Shown here: positions 7,788-16,140 of the stretch, piece by piece | How positions within the stretch are numbered: position 1 is the first letter of the stretch | How the letters are laid out: each line of letters begins with the position of its first letter | Assembly: GCF_014699035.1 (NCBI RefSeq) | Contig: NZ_JACXAA010000001.1 | Span: 310,001 to 374,000, forward strand | Direction: 5' to 3' | From: Spirosoma validum | Lineage (GTDB): Bacteria > Bacteroidota > Bacteroidia > Cytophagales > Spirosomataceae | DNA length: 64,000 nucleotides | The notes under the pieces: model-generated | Databases searched by the model: none | What the model was told of the DNA's origin: nothing | What the model saw: the letters and a program-made list of their open reading frames with translations, nothing else | Position numbers and translations under genes: made by a program

Positions 7788-9245
7788 TCAATAGAGTGTA
7801 AAATTGATCGGCAAATTATACTTCACCCGGACTTTTTGTCCACGATGAAACCCGGGTTTCCATTTGCCACTCATCTTTTTTACAACCCCTACGGCTTCCC
7901 GATCCAGGTCGGGCTGAACACTTTTCAGGACTTCATAATCGCACAACGTACCGTCAGTGCAGACTACAAAACTGACGAAAACTTTTCCTTGTGCCCCAGC
8001 TTTCTGAGCGGTAACCGGGTAACTAAGATTTTGACTTAAAAACTGACCCAATCCCGGCATTCCTCCCGGAAATTCTGGTTGTTGCATAACGGCGGTATAG
8101 CGTACCGTGTCCGCTCCGGCTGATCGTGCCTTTCCTGACTGCATGACACCTTTATCATAAGCTTCTTCATAAAAATAAGACCCATCAGCATGGCGACCCG
8201 TCCAATTCCCTTGCTTAAACCCATTTTCATAAGAACCCTGTTCGACAAAAAGTGTGTATATTGTTGTATCCTTGTCGGAGCGAACTTGCTTCTGATAAAT
8301 TGCTCGTCCGTTGCCATTCGTTACTAATTGATGTCCCGTACTATCCCAGAAAGCCGTTAACAACTCTGGCTCACTCTGTGCCACCGGTGTAGGCTGACCG
8401 ATGGCTTTTATCTGCTCGATCTGTCCATTCGCGTACCAGGTCATGATCGCTGTTTTTTCATCGTTTTTTTCGCGTTTCTCAGCTACGGCCCCATTCGGAT
8501 GATAGGTAAAATCAGTTCCGGTAGGTTTACTATCCTGATAAAATGTCTGCTGAATAATCGTACCGTCTTCGTCAACAATAAAAAAACTCCCCTGCCAATC
8601 TTTTTTATGATCCTGGTTCCCAATCGTATAGGCTACCTTATGTGGAGAACTTGACTCAGTGTTTTTACGTCGAACCAGTGGCAATCTGAAATACTCTTTC
8701 CAGCCCTTACCTTTTAACTCATACACAACGACATCACCCGTAGGGACACCATTACTATCAACTGGTGCCATCTGTTTGTATTGAGCCTGAGAACTATCGG
8801 CGACAACTTTATTGTCAGCGCCAAAATAAGTAATTCGAGCTCCGTGCAAATACGTGAAGGGCGTATTAGGCTGGAACATAATGGGCATAGTTACCCGCTG
8901 ACGAACGGCCTGGCCACCTTTCTTCGCCGGTTTCCAGGCGTTGAAGAGGCTAAAAGCCCGTACAGCCTCACGATCACAATCAGGACGTAGACTTTGTAAT
9001 GCTTTTACATTCGAGATATGGCCATTGGGCTCGACGATACCTTCAACAACAATACGACCACCAGCCCCTAAGGCCTGAGCAGAAACTGGCTTTCGCAACG
9101 TACTCTGAATAAACGTATTAAAAAATACGACACCACCCCGCGGTTCCGCAGCACTGTCTACTTCGAAGACCTGGTATGCTTGTGTTGTTTGCGAAAACGC
9201 TGGCCAGCTTAAGAGCAGCGAAACGAGAAGAAGATAAATTTTCAT
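7788..9245 (-). CDS. Secreted protein with two TonB C-terminal domains around MORN-like repeats
   Basis: 485 residues with a signal peptide (MKIYLLLVSLLLSWPAFSQ). A TonB_C-like domain lies at about 45-120 (QALGAGGRIVVEGIVEPNGH). The middle holds MORN/YwqK-like Tyr-Gly-Asn repeats (FTYHPNGAVAEKREKND, MTWYANGQIEQIK, NGFKQGNWTGRHADGSYFYE). A second TonB_C domain at about 395-485 ends in YNLPINFTLY. There is no membrane anchor or proline-rich linker, so it is not a classic energy-transducing TonB; the domains probably bind partners in the periplasm or outside the cell. The two TonB_C domains look like diverged paralogues of each other (both have a DREAV core). Exact function is unknown. It begins 10 bp after the stop of the transporter gene and may be its last operon member. 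Confidence 0.82.
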   Translation of the reverse strand: MKIYLLLVSLLLSWPAFSQTTQAYQVFEVDSAAEPRGGVVFFNTFIQSTLRKPVSAQALGAGGRIVVEGIVEPNGHISNVKALQSLRPDCDREAVRAFSLFNAWKPAKKGGQAVRQRVTMPIMFQPNTPFTYLHGARITYFGADNKVVADSSQAQYKQMAPVDSNGVPTGDVVVYELKGKGWKEYFRLPLVRRKNTESSSPHKVAYTIGNQDHKKDWQGSFFIVDEDGTIIQQTFYQDSKPTGTDFTYHPNGAVAEKREKNDEKTAIMTWYANGQIEQIKAIGQPTPVAQSEPELLTAFWDSTGHQLVTNGNGRAIYQKQVRSDKDTTIYTLFVEQGSYENGFKQGNWTGRHADGSYFYEEAYDKGVMQSGKARSAGADTVRYTAVMQQPEFPGGMPGLGQFLSQNLSYPVTAQKAGAQGKVFVSFVVCTDGTLCDYEVLKSVQPDLDREAVGVVKKMSGKWKPGFHRGQKVRVKYNLPINFTLY

Positions 9246-9255
9246 AGATGCATTA

Positions 9256-10812
9256 TCATTTTTTCAAATATTGCACCAAATTCTCAATTGAGCGAATACC
9301 AAGTTGCCTTGCCTGCTCCCGACGTATCATCAGGCAGTAACTGTTATTAAATCCCAATGGCTTTTGCCAGACAAGCTGATATTTTTCCAGGAATTGCTGC
9401 TTAACAAATGTGTAAACAGAGTCAGGCTGCATCGGCAATTTTTTAAGTTCTTCAGCCGGAGGTTGCAAAACAACCAGCAGCCCCGTTCCCGTATATTCCG
9501 GATAAAAATCGATAGCGCCGGTTCGTAGTGCGTCGAAACAGATTTGTGTACCACCCAGGCCCGTTTTCGTCACGACGCGCAACTGAGTTTTTCCTTCAAT
9601 AAGCTGGCGGTAGATCTCAGCCAGGATATATTGCTCCGTAAATACCTTCGATCCCATCACCACCGTCTGCGGGCGGTCTCCCGATTTTGGAACCTGATAC
9701 AAACCACCTTTCTTTAAAAAATCGGTCGCAATACGTTCGGGCGACTGGTGCAGATAATCGGCTCGGTAATTCAGGTCGGTCATGACTGAATCTGTGAGTT
9801 TGCCCGCAAGCAGATTCAGCGTAGGGCCAAGTTCAGGATAACGATCCAGTGTAACTTGTCGAACAACAGGAGCGGCATCGTACGGCGGAAACGCATGGCG
9901 GTTGTCGGTTAATACTAGTAAATCGAAGGCTTTGATCCGTCCATCGGTTGAATAGCCACTGATGATATCAACCTGTTTTTTATGAATGGCTTCATACATC
10001 AGATTCTGATCAATCAGCCGGGGACGTAGTGACAGACCGTAGATTTTCTGCAAACCCGGATACCCATCAGACCGACCATAGAATTCGTGCGCAAAACCGG
10101 CAATGAGCTTGTCCTGCCGACCAGGAAGCAAATAAAACGCCGATAGAAACGGCACCAGAATCACAAATGCCAGTGCGCCAACCCGCATTTTCTTAGCAGA
10201 TAGATTCTGTAAACGAGCCAATCCGAAATCAAAACCAATAGCCAACAGAGCCGCCGGAATCGCCCCGGCCAGCATCATATTGACATTGCTGAGCGCGATA
10301 CCACTGAAAATAAATTCGCCCAGCCCACCAGCTGCTACGTAGGCCGCTAGCGTTGCTACACCCACATTAATGACGGTAGCAGTACGTACTCCCGCAAAAA
10401 TGACAGGCAGCGCCAAGGGTAGTTCGACTTTAGTTAAGACCTGATTATCCGTCATACCGACACCTCGTGCAGCCTCTTTTGTCAGTGGGCTGACTTCCGT
10501 AATACCGACATACGTATTGCGGATAATGGGCAGTAACGCGTACAGAAAAAGTGCCACCAGCGCCGGACCGACACCAATACCGAGCAAAGGAATCAGGAAA
10601 CCCAGCAACGCTACGCTCGGCACGGTTTGCAACACACCCGCCACGCCCAGAACACTACTCGCCAGCTTCCTTTTACGCGAAATCAGAATACCGAGCGGCA
10701 CCCCAATCAGCAACGCCAGGAGTAACGACACAAACGTTAATCCGATATGCGTCAACGTTTGCTCCAGCAGTTTATCAGCATGATCACGAACAAAGGCGAA
10801 GAAGTCGGACAT
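9256..10812 (-). CDS. Osmoprotectant (glycine betaine/choline-type) ABC importer, fused permease and substrate-binding protein
   Basis: A 518-residue fusion. The N-terminal ~205 residues are an OpuB/ProW-type permease with the EAA loop (AARGVGMTDNQVLTKVELPL). After another membrane segment near GALAFVILVPFLSAFYLLP comes an OpuAC-type substrate-binding domain of about 270 residues (FYGRSDGYPGLQKIYGL; GAIDFYPEYTGTGL). Tethering the receptor to the permease is known for this family. The ATG at 10812 (MSDFFAFVRDHADK) is preferred to an upstream start inside the repeat. The ATPase gene lies just upstream. Ligand specificity cannot be read. Confidence 0.92.
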   Translation of the reverse strand: MSDFFAFVRDHADKLLEQTLTHIGLTFVSLLLALLIGVPLGILISRKRKLASSVLGVAGVLQTVPSVALLGFLIPLLGIGVGPALVALFLYALLPIIRNTYVGITEVSPLTKEAARGVGMTDNQVLTKVELPLALPVIFAGVRTATVINVGVATLAAYVAAGGLGEFIFSGIALSNVNMMLAGAIPAALLAIGFDFGLARLQNLSAKKMRVGALAFVILVPFLSAFYLLPGRQDKLIAGFAHEFYGRSDGYPGLQKIYGLSLRPRLIDQNLMYEAIHKKQVDIISGYSTDGRIKAFDLLVLTDNRHAFPPYDAAPVVRQVTLDRYPELGPTLNLLAGKLTDSVMTDLNYRADYLHQSPERIATDFLKKGGLYQVPKSGDRPQTVVMGSKVFTEQYILAEIYRQLIEGKTQLRVVTKTGLGGTQICFDALRTGAIDFYPEYTGTGLLVVLQPPAEELKKLPMQPDSVYTFVKQQFLEKYQLVWQKPLGFNNSYCLMIRREQARQLGIRSIENLVQYLKK

Positions 10813-10822
10813 TGGTTTGGTT

Positions 10823-10917
10823 GTAGGTATCACGGACTTTAGTCCGTATGAATACACAACATAAAATCAGATATGAAGTTGGCTACAAGTATGCGGACTG
10901 AAGTCCGCGATACCTAC
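10823..10917. repeat. REPIN-like inverted repeat doublet with GTAG ends
   Basis: Two 27-bp arms (10823-10849 and 10891-10917) are inverted copies identical at 24 of 27 positions. Each arm starts with GTAGGTATC and contains its own small palindrome (GCGGACT-TC-AGTCCGC or close). The arms flank a 41-bp spacer. The element starts 10 bp upstream of the permease ATG and ends 2 bp from the ATPase stop, so it fills nearly the whole gap inside the operon. The form matches REP doublets spread by REP-associated tyrosine transposases. Confidence 0.75.
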
Positions 10918-10919
10918 GC

Positions 10920-11633
10920 TTAAATATCCAGAAAATCGCGAACAAACTCGTTGGCGGGATTTTTCTGTAACTCAGTAGGCGTTCCCACCTGAACAATCTT
11001 GCCCTGATCCATAAGTACAATCCGGTTGGCCAGTTCGAGGGCTTCGCTTACGTCATGGGTGACTAAAACGACAGTTGTTTCTTTCAATTCGTTTAAGCCA
11101 AACAGCTCCCGCCGGACATGTCGGCGCGTGAATGGATCAAGCGCGCCAAAGGGTTCGTCCATGAGAACAACGGGGGGCTTAGCGGCCAAAGCCCGCGCCA
11201 GACCAACGCGCTGCCGCTGTCCACCGCTTAGTTCAGCGGGATAACGTAGCAAAACGGTTTCGGGTAGCTGAAGCTTATCAATTAGTTCGCGGGAACGCTC
11301 CTGAATGGCTGTTGATTCCCAATTCAATAGCTTCGGAACGGTGGCAATGGCTTCGGCAATGGTATAATGTGGAAATAGCCCACCATCCTGAATCACATAG
11401 CCAATACGTCGGCGGAGCGTCGGTCCATCCTGCTGACGGACATCAACTCCATTGACACGGATTGCGCCACTGCTAGGTTCGATGAGTCGGTTGACCATCT
11501 TCAGTGTTGTGGTTTTGCCACATCCACTCGTCCCCAGCAGTACCAGCGTTTCGCCCTGGCCGATGCTCAGCGATACGTTATCGACCGCCGTATGCGACCC
11601 AAAGCGTTTAACTAGATCCTGGATTTCGATCAT
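10920..11633 (-). CDS. ABC transporter ATPase of the osmoprotectant importer
   Basis: A 237-residue ATP-binding subunit of the OpuCA/ProV group. Walker A is GTSGCGKTTT, the Q-loop is YVIQDGGLFPHYT, the signature is LSGGQRQRVGLARAL, Walker B is PPVVLMDEPFGALD, and the switch His is in LVTHDVSEA. It lacks the C-terminal CBS pair that many OpuA-type ATPases use for ionic-strength sensing, so osmotic gating, if present, must come from elsewhere. Its ATG overlaps the stop of the DUF427 gene (ATGA), and the fused permease/binding-protein gene follows after the REPIN-like repeat. Confidence 0.95.
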   Translation of the reverse strand: MIEIQDLVKRFGSHTAVDNVSLSIGQGETLVLLGTSGCGKTTTLKMVNRLIEPSSGAIRVNGVDVRQQDGPTLRRRIGYVIQDGGLFPHYTIAEAIATVPKLLNWESTAIQERSRELIDKLQLPETVLLRYPAELSGGQRQRVGLARALAAKPPVVLMDEPFGALDPFTRRHVRRELFGLNELKETTVVLVTHDVSEALELANRIVLMDQGKIVQVGTPTELQKNPANEFVRDFLDI

Positions 11634-11911
11634 TCTACGATCTGTACGCCTTTCCAGAAAGCAATCCGATCTTTAATCTGACTAGCCGCTGGCTTGGGTT
11701 GCGGATAATACCAGGCAGCATCCGTATTCGTCTTGCCACCGACAGATAGCGAATAATACGACGCAATCCCTTTCCAGGGACAGGTAGTACGTGTTTCGCT
11801 GCCCACTACGTAGGCAGCGTTGAGGGAATCTTTCGGGAAGTAGTGATTATTTTCGACGACAACAGTATCGTTACTCTCGGCGATGGTTTCGCCGTTCCAG
11901 ATAGCTTTCAT
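11630..11911 (-). CDS. DUF427 domain protein
   Basis: A 93-residue single-domain protein. It has the family core TCPWKGIASYYSLSVGGK followed by DAAWYYPQPKPAASQIKDR and FWKGVQI. DUF427 proteins are small cytoplasmic beta-rich proteins without an established reaction. Its stop codon overlaps the start of the ABC ATPase gene by four bases, so the two are probably translated together. That coupling to an osmolyte importer is the only functional hint. Length and motifs are intact. Confidence 0.9.
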   Translation of the reverse strand: MKAIWNGETIAESNDTVVVENNHYFPKDSLNAAYVVGSETRTTCPWKGIASYYSLSVGGKTNTDAAWYYPQPKPAASQIKDRIAFWKGVQIVE

Positions 11912-12007
11912 AAACGATTGTTTAGTACAAAGTTGTAAGACAGCCTACCGTAGTGGTTGACTGACAGATTTGATAACGGTACAACGCCACAATTAACCAA
12001 CTGGTTT

Positions 12008-13942
12008 TTATTTAAGCACCTGGACTTCAATGACTGAATTATCATACACCCGATGGGTTGCTTTCTGAAAATCGGCGGCATCAGCTTTGTAGATGTTATC
12101 CACATATTTCTGTGGATTTCTGTCGATAAGTGGAAACCACGTACTCTGCACCTGAATCATCATCCGATGTCCCTTTTTGAAGGTATGCAATACGTCCTGT
12201 AACCGAAAATTCACGTCGGTTACCTCTCCCGATTTGAACGGTTCGGGTTTCTCGAATGAATTACGAAAACGGCCGCGCATGGCTTCTGAACGTACCATCT
12301 GCTGGTAATTTCCCAACGTAATGTTTTTATTCGGCATATAGGCGTGGTTGGGCTCATCAGGCGGATAAACGTCAATCAGCTTCACCACCCAGTCGGCATC
12401 CGTACCTGTTGTGCTGACTTTAAGCTTCGCCATAATTTCACCACCCAGCGTCATATCTTCCGTCAATACGTCCGTCTGGAATGTAAGTACGTCGGGCCGT
12501 CGACTGGCAAACCGCTGATCTTCCGACATGTAATTGAAGGGTGTGAATCCCTGCAACGTAGTAATATCTTCCGTGTACGGAACGGGTTTCATCGGATCGC
12601 TCACAAACTCCGAAAACGAATTGCCGCCCGCTTCAGTCGAACCCATTATTTTGTTCGTCGCCAGTTGTCCTTCTTTAGTCAGAAAGTACTGTGTTTTCTG
12701 CGCATTATCGGCTGGCCATTTATCAAATGTTTTCCATTCGTTACGTCCTGTATTGAACAGATACGCTTCGGGTAACCCCGTTTTTCCATCACCGGGTCCT
12801 TTCAAAAAGTGATCGAAGAATTTGGCCTCGATATTACGTTGGTAGAACGTAGCGATACTATCGCCGAAATAAACGTTGCTATGCAGGGTATGACCCGTTT
12901 CGCGCGACCAGCGACCGTGCCCAAACGGTCCCATTACGAGTGTGTTATACGTGCCGGGGTTGTTCTTCTCAACCGTTTTGTAGATGTTCAGCGGGCCGTA
13001 TAAATCTTCCGCGTCGAACCAGCCGCCAACGGTCATCAGGGCATGTTTTATGTTTTTAAGGTGCGGAATGATGCTACGTTTCTGCCAGAACTCGTCGTAG
13101 TTTGGGTGATTGACGGTCTCCTGCCAGAAGAAATTACCCTTGTAATATTTATCTACGTTTTTCAACGGACCAAGATCGTACTGAAATTGAAATCCATCAG
13201 TAGTACCTGTCTTAATAAAGTCGTTGAGATACCAGTCTTTCGTGGTTGGAGCCGGATGCTGAACGCCAAAGACCGGGAACGTAAATAAGTAGGCTTGAAT
13301 GAAAGCACCGTTGTGGTGAAAATCATCGAAGAAAAAGTCCGAAACGGGTGCCTGTGGCGACGATGCTTTTAGGGCTGGATGAGCTGCTACAGCGCCAGCA
13401 ATGGTATAAAAACCAGGATAACTAATTCCCCACTGCCCTACCCGACTATTGTTGTTCGGTACATTTTTAAGCAGCCATTCAATCGTATCATACGTGTCAG
13501 AACTCTCATCGACTAACGTACTGCTAACGGGAGCCGTCACTTTCTTTTTTCCTTTCGCTACGGGTGCTGGTTGCTGGTCCGTTACGGAAGGCGTCATATT
13601 GGTCCAGGTGCCCTCCGACATCCAGCGACCGCGTACATCCTGATACACAAAAATGAATTTCTCCCGCATGAGCGTTCCCGATGGACCAACCTGCGTAGGA
13701 TACGTATCAGCACCATAGGGCGCTACGCTGTAACACGTCCGCTGCATCATGAACGGGTACTTTTTCGTAGCGGAAGCATCTTTCGGAACGTAAACGGCCG
13801 TATGGAGTTTCGTGCCATCGCGCATCGGAATTTTGTACTCGAACTTCTGGTAATTGTCTTTGACGAAATTGCCAAGTGTCGTAGTTTGAGCCTGTCCTGA
13901 CGTAACAAGAATGGACAACAGAGCCAGTAAACGGAGTTTCAT
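12008..13942 (-). CDS. CocE/NonD-family (S15-type) secreted hydrolase
   Basis: 644 residues from the ATG at 13942, which opens with a signal peptide (MKLRLLALLSILVTSGQAQ). The alpha/beta-hydrolase core has nucleophile Ser in RVGQWGISYPGFY. The probable Asp and His lie in GGWFDAEDLYGP and GPFGHGRWSRETG. A C-terminal jelly-roll domain of the X-Pro dipeptidyl-peptidase type follows (FQTDVLTEDMTLGGEIMAKL). Family members cleave acyl or peptide bonds: glutaryl-7-ACA acylase, cocaine esterase, alpha-amino-acid ester hydrolase, X-Pro peptidase. Which of these applies cannot be decided. It is monocistronic, with a strong terminator just upstream isolating it from the lut genes. Confidence 0.92.
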   Translation of the reverse strand: MKLRLLALLSILVTSGQAQTTTLGNFVKDNYQKFEYKIPMRDGTKLHTAVYVPKDASATKKYPFMMQRTCYSVAPYGADTYPTQVGPSGTLMREKFIFVYQDVRGRWMSEGTWTNMTPSVTDQQPAPVAKGKKKVTAPVSSTLVDESSDTYDTIEWLLKNVPNNNSRVGQWGISYPGFYTIAGAVAAHPALKASSPQAPVSDFFFDDFHHNGAFIQAYLFTFPVFGVQHPAPTTKDWYLNDFIKTGTTDGFQFQYDLGPLKNVDKYYKGNFFWQETVNHPNYDEFWQKRSIIPHLKNIKHALMTVGGWFDAEDLYGPLNIYKTVEKNNPGTYNTLVMGPFGHGRWSRETGHTLHSNVYFGDSIATFYQRNIEAKFFDHFLKGPGDGKTGLPEAYLFNTGRNEWKTFDKWPADNAQKTQYFLTKEGQLATNKIMGSTEAGGNSFSEFVSDPMKPVPYTEDITTLQGFTPFNYMSEDQRFASRRPDVLTFQTDVLTEDMTLGGEIMAKLKVSTTGTDADWVVKLIDVYPPDEPNHAYMPNKNITLGNYQQMVRSEAMRGRFRNSFEKPEPFKSGEVTDVNFRLQDVLHTFKKGHRMMIQVQSTWFPLIDRNPQKYVDNIYKADAADFQKATHRVYDNSVIEVQVLK

Positions 13943-14002
13943 AAAAAGGAATTGATGAGTGATAACCAAAGATACTGGATTGGCGAATACCGACCATCAA
14001 CA

Positions 14003-14031
14003 AAAAACGCCCGATTGCGTCGGGCGTTTTT
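14003..14031 (-). terminator. Terminator after lutB
   Basis: A perfect 12-bp stem: left arm AAAAACGCCCGA and its complement, around a TTGCG loop. A-rich and T-rich ends make it functional on both strands. It closes the fucose/lut transcript 8 bp after the lutB stop. Confidence 0.9.
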
Positions 14032-14038
14032 GAAAAAT

Positions 14039-15403
14039 CTATTTGGCATTTTTAGCGTACCACTCGCGGAAACTCTCTTTCGGAGGTTCAGGTAATTCGC
14101 GGGCGATGGCCCAGGGATTCAACGTACCATTGTGCGAGAGCGAATACGGCGTTGACGCCAGCACCCGACGAGCCGCTTTGCCCAACCGAGCGTAGAGCTT
14201 CGGGCGAGCCAGTACTTTTGCCAGGCCCTTCATACCCAATCGTTTGGCCGTAGGCATTGCTTTTTGCTCACCGATGATCTGCCGCCATTTGTAGAGTTGT
14301 ACGTGAATATCAATCTTGACCGGACAAACATCCGAACAGGAACCGCATAACGTACTGGCAAAGGGCAACGTACTGTGTTTTTTCAGATCAACATTGGGCG
14401 AGAGAATGGAGCCAATTGGTCCCGGAACGGTGTAATCATAACTATGTCCCCCGCTCCGTCGATAAACCGGACAAGTGTTCATACAGGCGCCACAACGAAT
14501 ACATTTCAGCGATGCCCGGAAATCAGGTCGACCCAGTTGCTCAACACGTCCGTTATCCACAATCACGATATGCAACTCCTGGCCGGGACGAGGTTTGTGG
14601 AAATGGCTGGTGTAGGCCGTCATCAATTGGCCCGTTGCCGAACGAGTCAGCAGACGGGTAAAGACGCCAAGGTGTTCGAGTTTTGGAATAATTTTCTCGA
14701 TGCCCATGCTGGCAATATGCACCGGAGCTAACGTAACGCCCAGATCGGCATTGCCCTCGTTGGTGCAGACGACAAACCCACCTGTTTCGGCAATAGCGAA
14801 ATTCACGCCTGATAGAGCTGCATCAGCCGCTACGAAATGCTTACGCAGGTGTTGACGAGCCGTCTCAGCCAGAAACTGTGGATCGCTGGCTCCAGCCGGT
14901 GTGTCGAGGTACTTATGAAAAATATCACCAACATCTTCCTTCTTGAGGTGAATGGCTGGCATCACGATATGGCTCGGCGGCTCGTCAATTAATTGAATGA
15001 TCCGTTCGCCCAAATCCGTATCCACTACTTCTACACCGTTTTTGATCAGATACGGATTCAGATGGCATTCTTCCGTGAGCATGGATTTACTTTTGACCAG
15101 CCGCGAGGAACCGTTTTTGCGTAGAATACTCAGCACAATCTCGTTGTGTTCCTGCGCATTGGCTGCCCAGTGAACGTGCGCACCATTGGCCTGAGCGTTC
15201 CGTTCAAACTCTTCTAAATACGTATCTAACTTACTGAGCGCGTGGTTTTTTATCTGCGAAGCTAGTTCGCGGAGTTCTTCCCATTCGGGCAGCGAATAGG
15301 CCATTCGGTCGCGCTTTTGCCGTACGAACCATAGTGCCTGATCGTGCCAGGTTGTGCGGTCAAAATCAGCGGTGAAGCGGTCGGCAGCTTGTGAGTGCGT
15401 CAT
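14039..15403 (-). CDS. lutB: Lactate utilisation protein LutB (iron-sulfur, LUD domain)
   Basis: 454 residues. An N-terminal LUD domain (about 60-290, with IAETGGFVVCTNEGNADLG) is followed by two 4Fe-4S motifs. CIRCGACMNTCPVY is at about residues 300-312 and CGSCSDVCPVKID at about 352-364. With LutA, and usually LutC, it forms a complex oxidising L-lactate to pyruvate. No lutC lies here; the operon ends at the terminator just downstream. The ATG overlaps the stop of a 52-residue ORF (ATGA). LutA, normally adjacent, is separated from it by a zeta-like pseudogene and that small ORF. The neighbouring fucose genes suggest the substrate is L-lactate made from fucose. Confidence 0.93.
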   Translation of the reverse strand: MTHSQAADRFTADFDRTTWHDQALWFVRQKRDRMAYSLPEWEELRELASQIKNHALSKLDTYLEEFERNAQANGAHVHWAANAQEHNEIVLSILRKNGSSRLVKSKSMLTEECHLNPYLIKNGVEVVDTDLGERIIQLIDEPPSHIVMPAIHLKKEDVGDIFHKYLDTPAGASDPQFLAETARQHLRKHFVAADAALSGVNFAIAETGGFVVCTNEGNADLGVTLAPVHIASMGIEKIIPKLEHLGVFTRLLTRSATGQLMTAYTSHFHKPRPGQELHIVIVDNGRVEQLGRPDFRASLKCIRCGACMNTCPVYRRSGGHSYDYTVPGPIGSILSPNVDLKKHSTLPFASTLCGSCSDVCPVKIDIHVQLYKWRQIIGEQKAMPTAKRLGMKGLAKVLARPKLYARLGKAARRVLASTPYSLSHNGTLNPWAIARELPEPPKESFREWYAKNAK

Positions 15404-15558
15404 AGGTCTCGAGCTTTGATATGCATAATTTTACCATCACGCTCGATAACTAACGTATCATCCTCGCGTTTCGCTTTTTCAACCAACCGCTTATGAGCCA
15501 GCCGAAACCCTTTCATAACTTTTTCTGAGATGTCTTCCTGTTTACTTACCGTTTCCAT
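15400..15558 (-). CDS. 52-residue ORF, probable partner of the zeta-like gene
   Basis: ATG at 15558, stop overlapping the lutB start. The product starts METVSKQEDISEKV and continues with a charged helix (GFRLAHKRLVEKAKRED) and a small sheet-like end with a DGKI motif (LVIERDGKIMHIKARDL). It overlaps the end of the zeta-like frame by 17 bp and lutB by 4 bp, so it is a genuine operon member by position. I do not recognise a named family. Small proteins of this shape, ending in a DGK-I/V segment, are familiar beside zeta-like kinases in Bacteroidota, so an antitoxin or accessory role is possible but unproven. The frame is intact although the neighbouring zeta gene is broken. Confidence 0.65.
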   Translation of the reverse strand: METVSKQEDISEKVMKGFRLAHKRLVEKAKREDDTLVIERDGKIMHIKARDL

Positions 15559-16139
15559 ATTGGCTTAACAGATAATTCCACAAACCCTGATCGGATACTA
15601 CATCCTCAAACAATAAACCACCTTTTGCTACTTCTACAGGCTCCTCACCGCTATTATTGATAAACAGAAATGAATCGCAGATTGGTAAATAAAGAGCGAA
15701 TAAATTAATTAGTGCTCGCTCGTAACGACGGTAGATAATATCCGTAGGTATATTATGCCCACCCATAGATACACGTTTGGCGACTCGATTAACAGCCATT
15801 TCCGCTGAAGATAAATATACGAAGAAAAGCATGATAGTGTAGCCAGCTTCTCTTGCCCGGTGAATTGTTTGTACGTACGAGCGTGTGGATAACGTAGTTT
15901 CAAAAGCAAAGTCAACCCGTTTGTTAATCAAAAAATCAATCCGTTGCAGCATAATCCGTCCAGCTTCGAAAGCAACAGAATCAGGTTGAAAAGGCGATAA
16001 GCCACGAGCAACCGTAACGACGGCCCGGTTCGTCAGCATTAACAAATTCCCATACGTCTAAAATCTCGGGCAATAACGTATAAGCGGCTGTTGTTTTTCC
16101 GGCTCCATTGGGGCCAGCCATAATGTATAAATTCGGCAT
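15542..16139 (-). pseudogene. Zeta-toxin-like P-loop kinase, frameshifted
   Basis: The first frame from ATG 16139 gives a P-loop start (MPNLYIMAGPNGAGKTTAAY) and runs to EFVNADE, then drifts into unrelated sequence and stops at 15981. The rest of the protein, beginning VARGLSPFQPDSVAFEAGR, is in another frame ending at 15542. Between Glu37 and that Val are 16 extra bases (16013-16028). Removing exactly these would join NADE to VARGLSPF as in intact family members and give 193 residues, the usual length. Zeta-like kinases phosphorylate UDP-sugars or related substrates. Internal initiation at the ATG at 16039 could still make a fragment without the P-loop, which should be inactive. It starts 1 bp after the lutA stop. 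Confidence 0.85.
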
Positions 16140-16140
16140 C

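Noticed and set aside
15542-16045. An apparently complete ORF beginning MLMLTNRAVV
   Set aside because: Its first residues come from the shifted frame; the true protein begins at 16139 with a P-loop, so this is the 3' part of a frameshifted gene.
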